A stretch of DNA of 48,966 nt from Achromobacter sp. Bel. GTDB lineage: Bacteria; Pseudomonadota; Gammaproteobacteria; Burkholderiales; Burkholderiaceae_B. Position numbers and translations under genes: made by a program. The notes under the pieces were generated by a model that was not told where the DNA came from, did not search any database, and saw only the letters and a program-made list of their open reading frames with translations. The stretch is from positions 1 to 48,966 of the forward strand of contig NZ_JABBJN010000045.1 of the NCBI RefSeq assembly GCF_012928505.1, read 5' to 3'. The stretch's first letter is position 1. Each line of letters begins with the position of its first letter. Below are positions 35,904 to 45,453 of the stretch, piece after piece.

Positions 35904-37565
35904 TTAGCATGCGGCAGCAGGCCAGGCCCGCGACAGGATCGCCCGGGTGTCGGCGCCGGCCGCCAATTCGCCGAAAATGCCGCCGTCCGCTTGCAGGCGG
36001 CTGGCGACGAAGGCCTGCGCGACGGGCTCCGGCGCGTGCTGGATCAGCAAGGCGGCCTGCCACAGGCGCGCCAGCCCGCAGGCGATGCGGCGCGCCTGGA
36101 ATTCCGCCTGCACGCCGTCGGCCAGCAACGACCGCCAGCGCGCCACGGCCTCGTCGAACGCGCGATGCCGTCCGGACGCCGGCGCAAATTCCTGCTCAAG
36201 CGCGGGCAAGGCCTCGGGCTCGCGCTGCAAGGCACGCAGCACGTCCAGCGCCATGACGTTGCCGGACCCTTCCCAAATGGAATTGACCGGGGTTTCCCGG
36301 TAGATCCGGGGCATCGGCCCCTCTTCCACGTACCCATTGCCCCCCCAGACCTCCATGCACTCGGCCACCGCATGGATGGCGCGCTTGCAGATCCAGAGTT
36401 TGGCCGCGGGCGTGCCCACGCGCACCAGGGCGCGCGCCTGGGCGTCCGCGCGCGCGTCCACCGCCCGCGCCAGGCGCAGCGCCAGAACCATGGCGGCCTC
36501 GCTTTCCAGCGCCAGGTCGGCCAGCACGTTGCGCATCAAGGCCTGTTCGATTAACGGTTTGCCAAAGGCCAGACGATGCAGCGCGTGATGCAGCGACTGC
36601 ACCAGCGCCTGCCTGAGCAAGGCTGCGCTGCCCAGCACGCAGTCCAGCCGGGTCGTGGCCGCCATTTCCAGCAGCATGGCCAGGCCTCGTCCGGGCTCGC
36701 CCAGCATGACGCCCCAGGCGCCTTCGAATTCGACTTCTCCGCTGGCGTTGCTGCGGTTGCCCAACTTGTCTTTCAGCCGGCGCACGCGGATAGCGTTGCG
36801 CGGGCCGTCTGGAATCCAGCGCGGCACGAAGAAGCAGCTCAGCCCTTCATCGGTTTGCGCCAGCACCAGGTGCGCGTCCGCCTGCGGCACGGAGAAAAAC
36901 CATTTGTGGCCCACCAGTTCGTAGGCGTTGCCCCGGCCCGGCGCGCCCAGGGGCACGGCGCGCGTGCTGACCGCGCGCAAATCCGAACCGCCCTGCTTTT
37001 CGGTCAACCCCATGCCGATCAAGGCGCTGCGCTTGGCGGACAAGGGGGCGTCGGCCGCGTCGAACTCGCGCGAATACAGGGCGGGCAGCCACTGCCCGGC
37101 AAAGTCGATGGCGCCCGCAGGTTCGCGCTGCAGCAGCGGCACGGCGGCAAACGTCATGGTGGTGGGGCACAGCGTGCCGGCTTCGACCTGCCCTTGCATC
37201 AGGTAGGCGGCGGCCCGCGCCACTTGCGCACCGGGCACCGGCTGGGCCCAGGCGCGGCTGTGCAGGCCGCGGGCCAGGATGCCGCTCATCAGCAGGTTCC
37301 AGGCGGGATGGAATTCCACGTGATCGATCCGGTGGCCGCCGCGGTCGTAGCCGACCAGCCTTGGCGGGCAGCGGTTGGCCTCGGCACCGGCAGTCAGCGT
37401 CTGCGCGCGCCCCAGCCAGGCCCCATGCGCGGACAAGTCGCCCGCCCAGTTTTCAGCCCCCTCGCGCCGCACCGCCTCGCGTAACGCGGGGTCGGTGTCG
37501 TACAGGGAATAGTCTTCCAGGGGCGGAACCTGGTTCTGTACGGTATGCGTCGCGAACGATGACAT
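35904..37565 (-). CDS. aidB: AidB-like acyl-CoA dehydrogenase
   Basis: Flavoprotein of the acyl-CoA dehydrogenase superfamily, 553 residues, matching AidB (541 in E. coli). AidB is part of the adaptive response to alkylating agents, binds DNA and FAD and has weak isovaleryl-CoA dehydrogenase activity. Signature segments are [15 protein letters not shown] (FAD side), VGHKWFFS, and a late [35 protein letters not shown] lies six bases before ATG 37565. It starts 21 bases after the amidase gene. A DNA alkylation role is from family knowledge; a 3-methyladenine glycosylase gene lies about 4 kb away. Confidence 0.9.
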   Translation of the reverse strand: MSSFATHTVQNQVPPLEDYSLYDTDPALREAVRREGAENWAGDLSAHGAWLGRAQTLTAGAEANRCPPRLVGYDRGGHRIDHVEFHPAWNLLMSGILARGLHSRAWAQPVPGAQVARAAAYLMQGQVEAGTLCPTTMTFAAVPLLQREPAGAIDFAGQWLPALYSREFDAADAPLSAKRSALIGMGLTEKQGGSDLRAVSTRAVPLGAPGRGNAYELVGHKWFFSVPQADAHLVLAQTDEGLSCFFVPRWIPDGPRNAIRVRRLKDKLGNRSNASGEVEFEGAWGVMLGEPGRGLAMLLEMAATTRLDCVLGSAALLRQALVQSLHHALHRLAFGKPLIEQALMRNVLADLALESEAAMVLALRLARAVDARADAQARALVRVGTPAAKLWICKRAIHAVAECMEVWGGNGYVEEGPMPRIYRETPVNSIWEGSGNVMALDVLRALQREPEALPALEQEFAPASGRHRAFDEAVARWRSLLADGVQAEFQARRIACGLARLWQAALLIQHAPEPVAQAFVASRLQADGGIFGELAAGADTRAILSRAWPAAAC

Positions 37566-37586
37566 GACTGCTCCCGGGAAACGCCG

Positions 37587-39116
37587 CTATCTGGCCATGG
37601 GCGCCACCAGCGCCCAGGGGCGCAGGGCCTCGACCTGCGCCGCCAGCTCCAGCAGCAGGGCTTCGCTGCCCAGCGGGCCCATGACCTGGATGCCGATCGG
37701 CAGGCCGTCGGACGACACCGCGAACGGAATGGAGATCGCCGGCATGCCGGTCAGGTTGGCCAGGGGCGCGAAGGGCGAATAGCCGATCACGCCCTTCTTG
37801 CCCAGACGGTAGGCCAGGTAGTCGGCGTTGTCCATGGCGTAGCGTCCGATAGGCGCTGGCGGTTGCGCCAGGACGGGGCTGAGGAACAGGTCGTAGCCTT
37901 GTGCGCCGTCCCGGTGCAGGAAGCGTCCGATGCGGCGCGTGATGTCGTGGCAGGTGTCCACGCAAGCCACGTACTGCGCGCCCGAGATGGCGCGGGCGTA
38001 CTCGCGCGCGCCCAGGGTGGTGGGCTGCAATTCGTCCGCGGCCAACCGGCGGCCGCGAGCGGCCACGAAACTGTCGATGGCGTTGGCCGCGGCGCTGGCG
38101 ATCAGCGGCAGCATCGGCGACAGCACTTCTTCGGAACCCACCGGCGGCGCGGCCAGCACCAGTTCGTGCCCCAGCCCGGCAAAAAGCCGCGCGGCCTCGT
38201 CCACGGCGGCGGCCACTTCGGGATGGATTGCCCCGCCTTCGTAAGTGGTGTTGAGGAATGCGATGCGGCGGCGCGGGGCGGCGTGCGGATCGGCCGCCAC
38301 CCGCGCCACCACGGCGCGGTAGGACTCTGCCGGTATCGCCGGCGCCGCATAAGGCGCCCCCACGTCGGCCCCCGCACTGATGTCCAGCGAGGCGGCGCAA
38401 TCGCGCACCGACAGGGTCATCATGTGTTCGGTCGCCAGGCCGCCCCAGCCTTCGCCCTTGAGCGGCCCCAACGGCATCATCCCCCGTGATGGCTTCAGGC
38501 CCAGCACGCCGCAGCACGAAGCCGGGATGCGGATGGAGCCTCCGCCATCGCTGCCGTGCGCGATCCGCACCATGCCGCTGGCCAGCGCCGCGCCCGCGCC
38601 GCCGCTGGATCCACCAGCGCTGTGTCCCACCTTCCAGGGGTTCTGCGTGGGGCGGCCATAGACTGGCGATTCGGTGGTGGGGCTCAGACCCAGTTCAGCG
38701 CTGGTGGTGCGGCCGAACGGGATCAGCCCTGCGCGGCGGTAGCGTTTGACGATTTCCGCGTCGACATTCCAGTCGACGTGGCCATACAGCACCGAACCCA
38801 TCGCGCTGGGCAGGCCCAACGCCGCCGTGCCCAGATCCTTCAACAAGGTGGGCACGCCCAGGAAGGGCCGGTCCTGCAATTGCGCCACGCGCTCCTCGGG
38901 CGTCAGCGCGGCCAGTTCGGCGTCCAGTGCCTGGGCCAGACGCAGCCCGGTTTCAGGCTGCATTCCGCATGCGGCGTTGATCGAGGGATTGCGCGCCGCC
39001 ACCCGGTCCACCGCCTGCTGCATCGCAGCAAGCGCGGTCGTGACCCCTTGGGCGATGTCGGCGCCCAGCGCCGTCGCGTCGAGGGAAGAGGAATCATGGC
39101 GTTCAGCGGTGCTCAT
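37587..39116 (-). CDS. Amidase signature family hydrolase
   Basis: Serine amidase of 509 residues. The Ser-cisSer-Lys triad is complete: K93 in TLLKDLG, the cis-serine at 170/171 in GGSSGGAG, and the nucleophile S194 in DGGGSIRIP. The domain layout resembles 6-aminohexanoate cyclic-dimer hydrolase and related aryl or acyl amidases; a GatA role is unlikely, since gatB and gatC are not nearby. There is no signal peptide. ATG 39116 has GGAG ten bases upstream. The substrate cannot be predicted. Confidence 0.88.
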   Translation of the reverse strand: MSTAERHDSSSLDATALGADIAQGVTTALAAMQQAVDRVAARNPSINAACGMQPETGLRLAQALDAELAALTPEERVAQLQDRPFLGVPTLLKDLGTAALGLPSAMGSVLYGHVDWNVDAEIVKRYRRAGLIPFGRTTSAELGLSPTTESPVYGRPTQNPWKVGHSAGGSSGGAGAALASGMVRIAHGSDGGGSIRIPASCCGVLGLKPSRGMMPLGPLKGEGWGGLATEHMMTLSVRDCAASLDISAGADVGAPYAAPAIPAESYRAVVARVAADPHAAPRRRIAFLNTTYEGGAIHPEVAAAVDEAARLFAGLGHELVLAAPPVGSEEVLSPMLPLIASAAANAIDSFVAARGRRLAADELQPTTLGAREYARAISGAQYVACVDTCHDITRRIGRFLHRDGAQGYDLFLSPVLAQPPAPIGRYAMDNADYLAYRLGKKGVIGYSPFAPLANLTGMPAISIPFAVSSDGLPIGIQVMGPLGSEALLLELAAQVEALRPWALVAPMAR

Positions 39117-39243
39117 GCTTGCGATGCTCCAGGGTTCGACGGCAACATGCCGCACATGCCAGGATATCGACAGTCCGCGCGGGCAACAAGCTTGCCGGGG
39201 CGGACTGCGCCGCGTCGAAGGCTGCCCTGCCCGCCCGGACGGA

Positions 39244-40653
39244 TCAGATCCCGCCGCTGGCGGGCGTGCGCGCGCCGTCCGCGTCTTCGTTCTCGGCGCC
39301 ATCGGCATCGCCGTCCCCGTCGGTTTCCGGACCCGCCCCCAATAACCTCAAGGCTTCGGCCTCGGGCAAGGCTTCGACGCCCTTCAGATTCCTGAGCATT
39401 GCGCGGGTGCGCACTTCGGTCTGACCGATCTTGTTGCTGGCGGTGTCCAGCGTCTTCTTGACGCTGGCCAGCGATTCACCGAACTTTCCGAACTCGGTCT
39501 TGACCGCGCGCAGCACCTGCCAGACCTCGGATGACCGCTGTTCGATCGCCAGCGTGCGGAATCCCATCTGCAGGCTGTTCAGCAAGGCGGCCAGATTGCT
39601 GGGCCCCGCCACGTTGATGCGCAGGTCGTGCAGCTTGTCCAGCAGGCCCGGGCGCCGCAACACCTCGGCGTACAGGCTTTCGGTGGGCAGGAACATGATG
39701 GCGAAGTCGGTCGTGTGCGGCGGCGCGACGTACTTGCTGGCGATCAGCCTGGCCTGCACTTCGACCGCCCGGCCCAGCGCGGCGCCGGCCGCTTTCACGC
39801 CTTCCGCGTCCGCGGCCTCCTGGGCATCCATCAGGCGTTCGTATTCTTCCTTGGGGAACTTCGCGTCGATCGGCAGCCAGACGGGCTCGCCGCCTTCGCC
39901 TCGCCCGGGCAGGCGGATGGCGAACTCGACGACGGCGTCGCTGCCCGGCACCGGCTTGATATTGCTGGCGTACTGGTCGGACGTCATGTTGTCTTCGATC
40001 AGCCGGGCCAATTGCACTTCGCCCCACGTGCCGCGCGACTTCACGTTGGTCAGCACCCGCTTCAGGTCGCCGACGCCCGCGGCCAGGGCCTGCATCTCGC
40101 CCAAGCCCTTATGCACGGCCTCCAGCCGGTCAGACACCAGCTTGAAGGATTCGCCCAGCCGCTGCTCCAGCGTGGCATGGAGTTTTTCATCCACCGTCCG
40201 GCGCATCTCATCCAGCTTGGTACTGTTGTCCGTCTGCAACGATTGCAGGCGCTGGTCCACCGTGGCGCGTACTTCCATGAGGCGGCGTTCGTTGATCTGG
40301 ATGAGCCCCTGCAATTGCTCGCCAAAACCGGCGGCGAAGCGGGCCAGCGACTCGGCCGATTCCGCGCGCGCAGCCTGGGCGTCGCGCGACAGCCCGGCGC
40401 GCAGGTCGCCATGCGATTGCGACAGTTCCAGCCGCAGCGCACGTGTGGATTCCGCGAATTCGCTGCGCAGACCGCGCTGCCCCTCGGTGATGTCCGCGCG
40501 CAGCGCGCGTTCGGTGCGTTCCAGGCCTTCCAGCAAGGCGTCCAGCCGGGCGTCCCTGGCGGGGGGCCGAAGCCACGCCAGCAGGGCCATCAGGCAAGCC
40601 AACACCGCACCGCCCGCGGCGACCCAAAGCAGAATGTCGTTCAAAAGAGGCAT
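39244..40653 (-). CDS. rmuC: DNA recombination protein RmuC
   Basis: RmuC family protein of 469 residues. It has an N-terminal membrane span (about residues 5-27), a long coiled-coil region (about 35-190, rich in E, R, L and A with Q-rich parts) and a nuclease-fold core with VKSRGTWGEVQL and LPIDAKFPKEEYERL, the latter holding the catalytic-like D-x-K. The family limits inversions at short inverted repeats and may act as a nuclease. The last about 25 residues are an acidic D/G/E tail. The start is uncertain: GGAG abuts ATG 40653, and upstream ATGs at 40680 and 40707 are in frame. Confidence 0.92.
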   Translation of the reverse strand: MPLLNDILLWVAAGGAVLACLMALLAWLRPPARDARLDALLEGLERTERALRADITEGQRGLRSEFAESTRALRLELSQSHGDLRAGLSRDAQAARAESAESLARFAAGFGEQLQGLIQINERRLMEVRATVDQRLQSLQTDNSTKLDEMRRTVDEKLHATLEQRLGESFKLVSDRLEAVHKGLGEMQALAAGVGDLKRVLTNVKSRGTWGEVQLARLIEDNMTSDQYASNIKPVPGSDAVVEFAIRLPGRGEGGEPVWLPIDAKFPKEEYERLMDAQEAADAEGVKAAGAALGRAVEVQARLIASKYVAPPHTTDFAIMFLPTESLYAEVLRRPGLLDKLHDLRINVAGPSNLAALLNSLQMGFRTLAIEQRSSEVWQVLRAVKTEFGKFGESLASVKKTLDTASNKIGQTEVRTRAMLRNLKGVEALPEAEALRLLGAGPETDGDGDADGAENEDADGARTPASGGI

Positions 40654-40824
40654 CTCCAAAGCCGGAATTGTAGGACGCATCAGCGCCGCGTTGTAACCAA
40701 ACGACATTAGTTTGACCCACCCCCGGGCGCCTCGGGTGCACAACAGGATTAAACTCCCTCCACCCTGAACTGATCGCTCGACCCACATTTGAATCCCGCT
40801 GATCTCCCATCCTGTCGATCCTCG

Positions 40825-41490
40825 GTGTCGTTCCAGTCGGTTTTCGGCCCGCTGGATCTGAACGCCGAGCACCCCCTCGCGACAGGCGGCGACCGCCACA
40901 TTTTCCAGCACCCCCATGTCCCTTCGCTGCTGGTCAAGGTGATGGACATGCGCGCCCGCGCCATCTACCTGGAAGCGCGGCCGTTCAAGCGCTGGTACAA
41001 GCAGTACCAGCGCGAAAGCGCCTACCGCGTCTACCTGAACGAAATATCGGAATATGTCACCACCACCACCCGCCCCTCCGGCGTGTGGCAAGTGCCCATG
41101 GCGCGCATCCTGGGCGTGGCGCAGACGACGTTGGGACTGGGCCTGCTGGTCGAGAAAATCACGGACCCCGCGGGCAATATCGCGCCCACGGTGGCCGACC
41201 TGGCCAAGCAGGGCAAGGTGGACGGCCGTTTCTTCGGACAGTTGGACGAATTCTTCGCGGACCTGGCCGACGCCCACGTCGTCCTGCATGACGTGTCGGC
41301 CAGCAATATCGCCTGTGGCCGGAACGCCGACGGCAAGCAGGGCCTGTATCTGATCGACGGGTTCGGCGTGCTGCCGCTGGTGCCGCTCTATGCGTGGAGC
41401 AAGTCGCTGAACCGCAAGCGCATCGCGCGCAAATACAAGGAAATGCGCGAGTCCCTGGAAAAGCGCATCCAGGACGCCGACAGCGCCTAG
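40825..41490 (+). CDS. yrbL: YrbL family kinase-fold protein
   Basis: Homologue of E. coli YrbL (210 residues), a PhoP-network protein with a small protein-kinase-like fold. The start of the domain PLATGGDRHIFQHPHVPS parallels YrbL, and a kinase-like loop VVLHDVSASNIAC (HD...N) and a later LIDGFGV take the places of catalytic and metal motifs. Activity is unproved. The start is unclear: GTG 40825 gives 221 residues, TTG 40789 gives 233, and neither has a good ribosome site. Its stop TAG shares the palindrome CTAG (41487-41490) with the stop of the converging mpg gene. Confidence 0.85.
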   Translation: MSFQSVFGPLDLNAEHPLATGGDRHIFQHPHVPSLLVKVMDMRARAIYLEARPFKRWYKQYQRESAYRVYLNEISEYVTTTTRPSGVWQVPMARILGVAQTTLGLGLLVEKITDPAGNIAPTVADLAKQGKVDGRFFGQLDEFFADLADAHVVLHDVSASNIACGRNADGKQGLYLIDGFGVLPLVPLYAWSKSLNRKRIARKYKEMRESLEKRIQDADSA

Positions 41491-42239
41491 CGCGCGTCTG
41501 GCCGGGGAGCTTCGGGCAGGACGACGCCCTGCCGGTCCACCCACACGTAGTCGTGCCCGGCGCGCTGGCCGCGCCGCAGCGGATTGCGCGTGCAGACCGC
41601 GGCGTAGGCGGGGTCCACAAAGCGGTAATGCAGATGTTCGTCCCGCCCGGGCGGGATGCCCAGGCGCGTCGTGCAGATCAGGGCTTCCGGAGAAGCCCCC
41701 ACGTCCTCGACGTAGAGCGCGTCCGGATCGAAGCGGCGCGCGTCCCACTCCGGCACTTTCAAGCCCAGCGACCGGCACAGCAGCGTCTGCCCCGCGCACA
41801 GCCGCGACGGCGGGCGCGGCAGGCCCTGGGCGTCCGGATTCAGTTGCTGCATCCGGGCCAGGGCGTCAGGTCCTGACCGCGCGTCCGTCCAGGGATGGGC
41901 GGATTTGATCAGCACGGCGTTACCGGGGCCCGCGGCGCTGAAGTTCAGCGAATCGCCGCCCCGCGCGTAATACATATAGATGACGCCGCCATCCATGAAC
42001 AAGGCGCGGCGCTTGTGGGTGTAGCCCAGCGACGCGTGGCTGCCCTTTTCTTCCAGGTAATAGGCTTCGGTTTCGATGATGCGGACCGACAGCCACAGAC
42101 CGTCCACGCGATGGCGGATGACCTTGCCCAGCAGGTCACGTGCCAGTTCGGCTGCGTCGCGGTTGAAAAAGGCATCGGGCAACGCCGGACCGGCGTTGCC
42201 CGATGCCTGGATGGGGGCTGCCATTGCCGCTGGCGCCAT
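41487..42239 (-). CDS. mpg: 3-methyladenine DNA glycosylase (Mpg/AAG)
   Basis: Removes alkylated purines such as 3-methyladenine from DNA, starting base-excision repair. The 250 residues carry the AAG-family active site IETEAYY with the catalytic glutamate, the MYYARGG segment, and late PRPDAR tail. The N-terminal about 25 residues are a low-complexity A/P/G linker encoded by a perfect 18-base inverted repeat (42171-42207). ATG 42239 follows the arsC-like stop by one base, and MAAPIQ at 42224 is an alternative. It is the last gene of a chain that starts at potF. Confidence 0.92.
   Translation of the reverse strand: MAPAAMAAPIQASGNAGPALPDAFFNRDAAELARDLLGKVIRHRVDGLWLSVRIIETEAYYLEEKGSHASLGYTHKRRALFMDGGVIYMYYARGGDSLNFSAAGPGNAVLIKSAHPWTDARSGPDALARMQQLNPDAQGLPRPPSRLCAGQTLLCRSLGLKVPEWDARRFDPDALYVEDVGASPEALICTTRLGIPPGRDEHLHYRFVDPAYAAVCTRNPLRRGQRAGHDYVWVDRQGVVLPEAPRPDAR
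42171..42207. repeat. Perfect 18-bp inverted repeat inside mpg
   Basis: GGCATCGGGCAACGCCGG (42171-42188) and its exact reverse complement (42190-42207) are separated by a single A. The 37 bases lie in the coding region for the N-terminal linker of the glycosylase and encode part of QASGNAGPALPDAF. As RNA it could form a very stable hairpin about 30-70 bases after the start codon. Confidence 0.9.
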
Positions 42240-42240
42240 G

Positions 42241-42600
42241 TCAGGCGAAGCGTTCGCCGTAGCGCTTTTCGCTAAAGCCCACGGTGACATCGCCATCCGC
42301 TGTCACCGTGACGGGGCGGCGCACCAATGCGGGATATTCCGCGATCAGTTGGCTCCATTGGGCGTCCGTGTGCGCCGTCTTGCGGTCTTCGGGCAGGTTG
42401 CGCCACGTCATCGACGTGCGGTTGACGAGCTTTTCCCAGCCGCCGACCTTTTCCGACCATGCCTTCAGCGTGGCCGCCGGCACCGGATGATCGCGGTAAT
42501 CCACAAAGGCGTGCTCGACGCCATGCTCCGACAACCAGTCGCGCGCCTTGATGCAGGTGCTGCACTTGGTCAGGCCGTACAGGGTGGTTGGTGACTTCAT
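42241..42600 (-). CDS. ArsC/Spx-like thioredoxin-fold protein
   Basis: Protein of 119 residues in the ArsC/Spx/YffB group. The redox motif is CSTC near residue 11 (KCSTCIKARDWL), followed by FVDYRDHPV and a C-terminal basic stretch LVRRPVTV that holds the substrate- or partner-binding arginine. The pattern fits the YffB/Spx-like subgroup rather than true arsenate reductase, and no ars genes are near. ATG 42600 overlaps the potI stop as ATGA. Function is unknown beyond a probable thiol role. Confidence 0.88.
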   Translation of the reverse strand: MKSPTTLYGLTKCSTCIKARDWLSEHGVEHAFVDYRDHPVPAATLKAWSEKVGGWEKLVNRTSMTWRNLPEDRKTAHTDAQWSQLIAEYPALVRRPVTVTADGDVTVGFSEKRYGERFA

Positions 42601-43406
42601 TTGGATTCGGACTCCTTGCGCCATTGCAGGCGGTTGGCCAGGATCACACACGTGCCCACCGCCAGGATGAACAGGGTGGCAAGCGCGTTGATCTCGGGTT
42701 TCAGGCCCAGCCGCACGCGCGAGAACACTTCCATGGGCAGCGTGCTGGAACTGGGTCCGGACAGGAACGACGCCAAAACGACGTCATCCAGCGACAGCGT
42801 GAACGACAGCAGCCAGGCCGACGCCAGCGCGGGCGCGATCAGCGGCAGCGTGATCTTGAAGAACACGGTGATGGGTGTCGCGCCCAGGTCCAGCGCCGCC
42901 TCTTCCAGCGACCGGTCCAGGTCGCGGATACGGGTCTGGATGACGACGGCCACAAACGCCATGCACAGCGTCACGTGCCCCACCCAGATCGTGAAGACGC
43001 CATTTTCGGCAGGCCAGCCCAGGCTGCCCCGCAGTTCCACGAACATCAACAGCAAGGAAATGCCCAGCACGACTTCGGGGATGACCAGCGGCGCGCTCAG
43101 CATGCCGACGTACAGCGAGAATCCGCGAAAGCGTCCCATGCGCCCCAGCACGTAGCCGGCCCACGTGCCGATGATGACGGCCGCCGTCGCCGTCATCGCG
43201 GCGATGCGGAACGACAGCCAGGCCGACCGCAGCAGCGCGTCGTCATTGAACAGCGCGTGATACCAGCGGAACGAAAAGCCCGCCCATGATGTGACGGTGG
43301 GCGATTCGTTGAACGAAAACACCATCAGGCTGACGATAGGCACATACAGGAAGAAATACCCGAGCCCCAGCACGACGGCGCGCAATGTCTTGTTGGGCCC
43401 CTTCAT
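42597..43406 (-). CDS. potI: Putrescine ABC permease PotI
   Basis: Inner-membrane permease subunit of 269 residues with six predicted spans and the ATPase-docking EAA loop LEEAALDLGATPITVFFKI. With PotH it forms the channel of a putrescine-type polyamine importer powered by PotG. ATG 43406 overlaps the potH stop as ATGA. The assignment to putrescine rather than spermidine rests on gene order and family resemblance. Confidence 0.9.
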   Translation of the reverse strand: MKGPNKTLRAVVLGLGYFFLYVPIVSLMVFSFNESPTVTSWAGFSFRWYHALFNDDALLRSAWLSFRIAAMTATAAVIIGTWAGYVLGRMGRFRGFSLYVGMLSAPLVIPEVVLGISLLLMFVELRGSLGWPAENGVFTIWVGHVTLCMAFVAVVIQTRIRDLDRSLEEAALDLGATPITVFFKITLPLIAPALASAWLLSFTLSLDDVVLASFLSGPSSSTLPMEVFSRVRLGLKPEINALATLFILAVGTCVILANRLQWRKESESK

Positions 43407-44323
43407 TTGCGGCCTCCGCCGGCCTGTTCCTGCTGCTTGACCTGGTTGTACTGGAAGTAGACCAGCGGCACGAGCAGCAGCAGCACCATCACGCAGGTCA
43501 CCGCCGACGCCATGGGCCAATCGGCGTTATTGAAGAATTCGTTCCACATGACGCGGCCCATCATCAACGTGTTGGCGCCCCCCAGCATCTCCGGGATCAC
43601 GTATTCGCCCACGGCCGGAATGAACACCAGCATGGCGCCGGCAATCACGCCCTGGCGCGACAGCGGCACGGTGATCTGCCAAAACGCCTGCCAGGGCTTG
43701 GCACCCAGGTCGTAGGCGGCTTCCAGCAGGCGCAGGTCCATCTTCACCAGCGTCGCGTACAGCGGCAGGATGAAGAACGGCAGGTACGCATAGACCATGC
43801 CGATGTAAACGGCGACGTCGGTGCGGTAGATTTCCAGCGGACTGGAAATCAGCCCCAGGCTTTGCAGCAGGTTGTTCAGCAGCCCGTCGTTGCGCAGGAT
43901 GCCGACCCAGGCATACACGCGCAGCAGCAGCGACGTCCAGAACGGCAGGATCACCCCCAGCAACAACAGGTTGCGCACGCGCGGCGAGGACCGGGCGATG
44001 TAGTACGCGATGGGGTAACCGATCAGCACGCAGATCAGCGTGGTGATGCCGGCGATCTTCACCGAGCTCAGGTAGGTCTTGAAATACAGGCTGTCGGTGA
44101 ACAGCAGGATGTAGCCGCGCAGGTGCAGGCTGAACTGCACGGCTTCGTCCTGGAATTGCGCCAGCGGGGTGTACGGCGGAATGCCGAATTCCACTTCGGC
44201 AAAGCTGATCTTCAATACCAGCAGGAAGGGCAGCAGCAGGAACAGCACCAGCCAGGCAAACGGCGGCACCACCGCCAGCGCCCGGCCGGAAGGCAACCAG
44301 TCGCGGGGCGAAAAGCGGATCAT
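43403..44323 (-). CDS. potH: Putrescine ABC permease PotH
   Basis: Inner-membrane permease of 306 residues. It opens with a basic cytoplasmic stretch, then a first span at about residues 15-38 and a periplasmic loop, five more spans, and the docking loop LLEAAYDLGAKPWQAFWQI. It partners PotI. ATG 44323 overlaps the potG stop as ATGA. The Q/G-rich C-terminal tail (VKQQEQAGGGRK) is cytoplasmic. Confidence 0.9.
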   Translation of the reverse strand: MIRFSPRDWLPSGRALAVVPPFAWLVLFLLLPFLLVLKISFAEVEFGIPPYTPLAQFQDEAVQFSLHLRGYILLFTDSLYFKTYLSSVKIAGITTLICVLIGYPIAYYIARSSPRVRNLLLLGVILPFWTSLLLRVYAWVGILRNDGLLNNLLQSLGLISSPLEIYRTDVAVYIGMVYAYLPFFILPLYATLVKMDLRLLEAAYDLGAKPWQAFWQITVPLSRQGVIAGAMLVFIPAVGEYVIPEMLGGANTLMMGRVMWNEFFNNADWPMASAVTCVMVLLLLVPLVYFQYNQVKQQEQAGGGRK

Positions 44324-45447
44324 GACGCCAACACCGTCGCGCTGTCGGCATCCCAGCTGACGAAGATCTCTTCGTCGATGCCTGGGGCATCCATCTGGGC
44401 CAGCAGCAGGCTGGGCACGCTGGCCTCGACCGTCTTGCCGGAATCCAGGCGGATCTGATAGAGCGCGTAGCTGCCCATCCACGCCATGTGGCTGACCATG
44501 CCGTGGGCCCAGTTGTACTCACCTTCGGGCTGTTCGCGCGACACCACCAGGCGTTCGGGCCGGATGGACACGTGCACTTCCATGCCCAGCGGTTCAGAGA
44601 CGCCATGGTTCACGAACAGCGGCCGCGTCAGTTCAGCGCATTCGATTGCCACGTGGTCGGGTTCATCGACCACGATGGTGCCGGTGAACATGTTGGTCGA
44701 CCCGATGAAGCTGGCCACGAAGCGCGAATTCGGGAACGCGTAGACGTCCTGCGGCGTGCCGCACTGGACGATCTGCCCCTCGGTCATGACGGCCAGGCGG
44801 TGCGCCATGGTCATGGCCTCTTCCTGGTCGTGGGTGACCATGATGCAGGTCACGCCAACCTGCTCAAGGATCTTCACGAGCTCGATCTGCGTTTTTTGGC
44901 GGATCTGCTTGTCCAGCGCCGACATGGGCTCGTCCAGCAACAGCAGCTTGGGCCGTTTGACCAGGCTGCGCGCCAGGGCCACGCGCTGCTGCTGGCCGCC
45001 CGATAACTGGTTCGGCTTGCGGCGCGAATAGCCCGCCATCTGGACCAGGTCCAGGGCTTCGAACACGCGGTCGTGGATTTCAGCGCGGTCCACGCCTTCC
45101 TGCTTCAGGCCGAACGCCACGTTGGCTTCGACCGTCATGTGCGGGAACAGGGCATACGACTGGAACATCATGTTCACGGGGCGCCGGTACGGCGGCACGC
45201 TGGTGATGTCTTCGCCGTCCAGCAGGATCTGCCCGGAGGTCGCTTCCTCGAAGCCGGCCAGCATGCGCAGCAAGGTGGACTTGCCGCTGCCGGAACTTCC
45301 CAGCAGCGCGAAGATCTCGTTGCGCTTGACGGACAGGTTGACGGAACGCACGGCGACCACATCGCCAAAAATCTTGACCACATCGGAGACCCGGACGAAC
45401 TCGTCCGGGTCGACCGTATGCGGCGCCGAGTAACGGCTATCGCTCAT
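44320..45447 (-). CDS. potG: Putrescine ABC ATPase PotG
   Basis: ATP-binding subunit of 375 residues. The nucleotide-binding domain has Walker A GSSGSGKST, Q-loop MMFQSYALFPHM, signature LSGGQQQR, Walker B LLLLDEPMSALD and switch histidine MVTHDQ. The C-terminal about 120 residues form TOBE-type regulatory domains. It works as a dimer on PotH/PotI. A GGAAGAT some nine bases upstream serves ATG 45447, which starts six bases after potF ends. Confidence 0.93.
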   Translation of the reverse strand: MSDSRYSAPHTVDPDEFVRVSDVVKIFGDVVAVRSVNLSVKRNEIFALLGSSGSGKSTLLRMLAGFEEATSGQILLDGEDITSVPPYRRPVNMMFQSYALFPHMTVEANVAFGLKQEGVDRAEIHDRVFEALDLVQMAGYSRRKPNQLSGGQQQRVALARSLVKRPKLLLLDEPMSALDKQIRQKTQIELVKILEQVGVTCIMVTHDQEEAMTMAHRLAVMTEGQIVQCGTPQDVYAFPNSRFVASFIGSTNMFTGTIVVDEPDHVAIECAELTRPLFVNHGVSEPLGMEVHVSIRPERLVVSREQPEGEYNWAHGMVSHMAWMGSYALYQIRLDSGKTVEASVPSLLLAQMDAPGIDEEIFVSWDADSATVLAS

Positions 45448-45453
45448 GATGAC

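Noticed and set aside
42241..42600. Arsenate reductase as the name of the ArsC-like gene
   Set aside because: No ars genes are adjacent and the sequence fits the YffB/Spx-like subgroup better, so arsenic resistance is not claimed.
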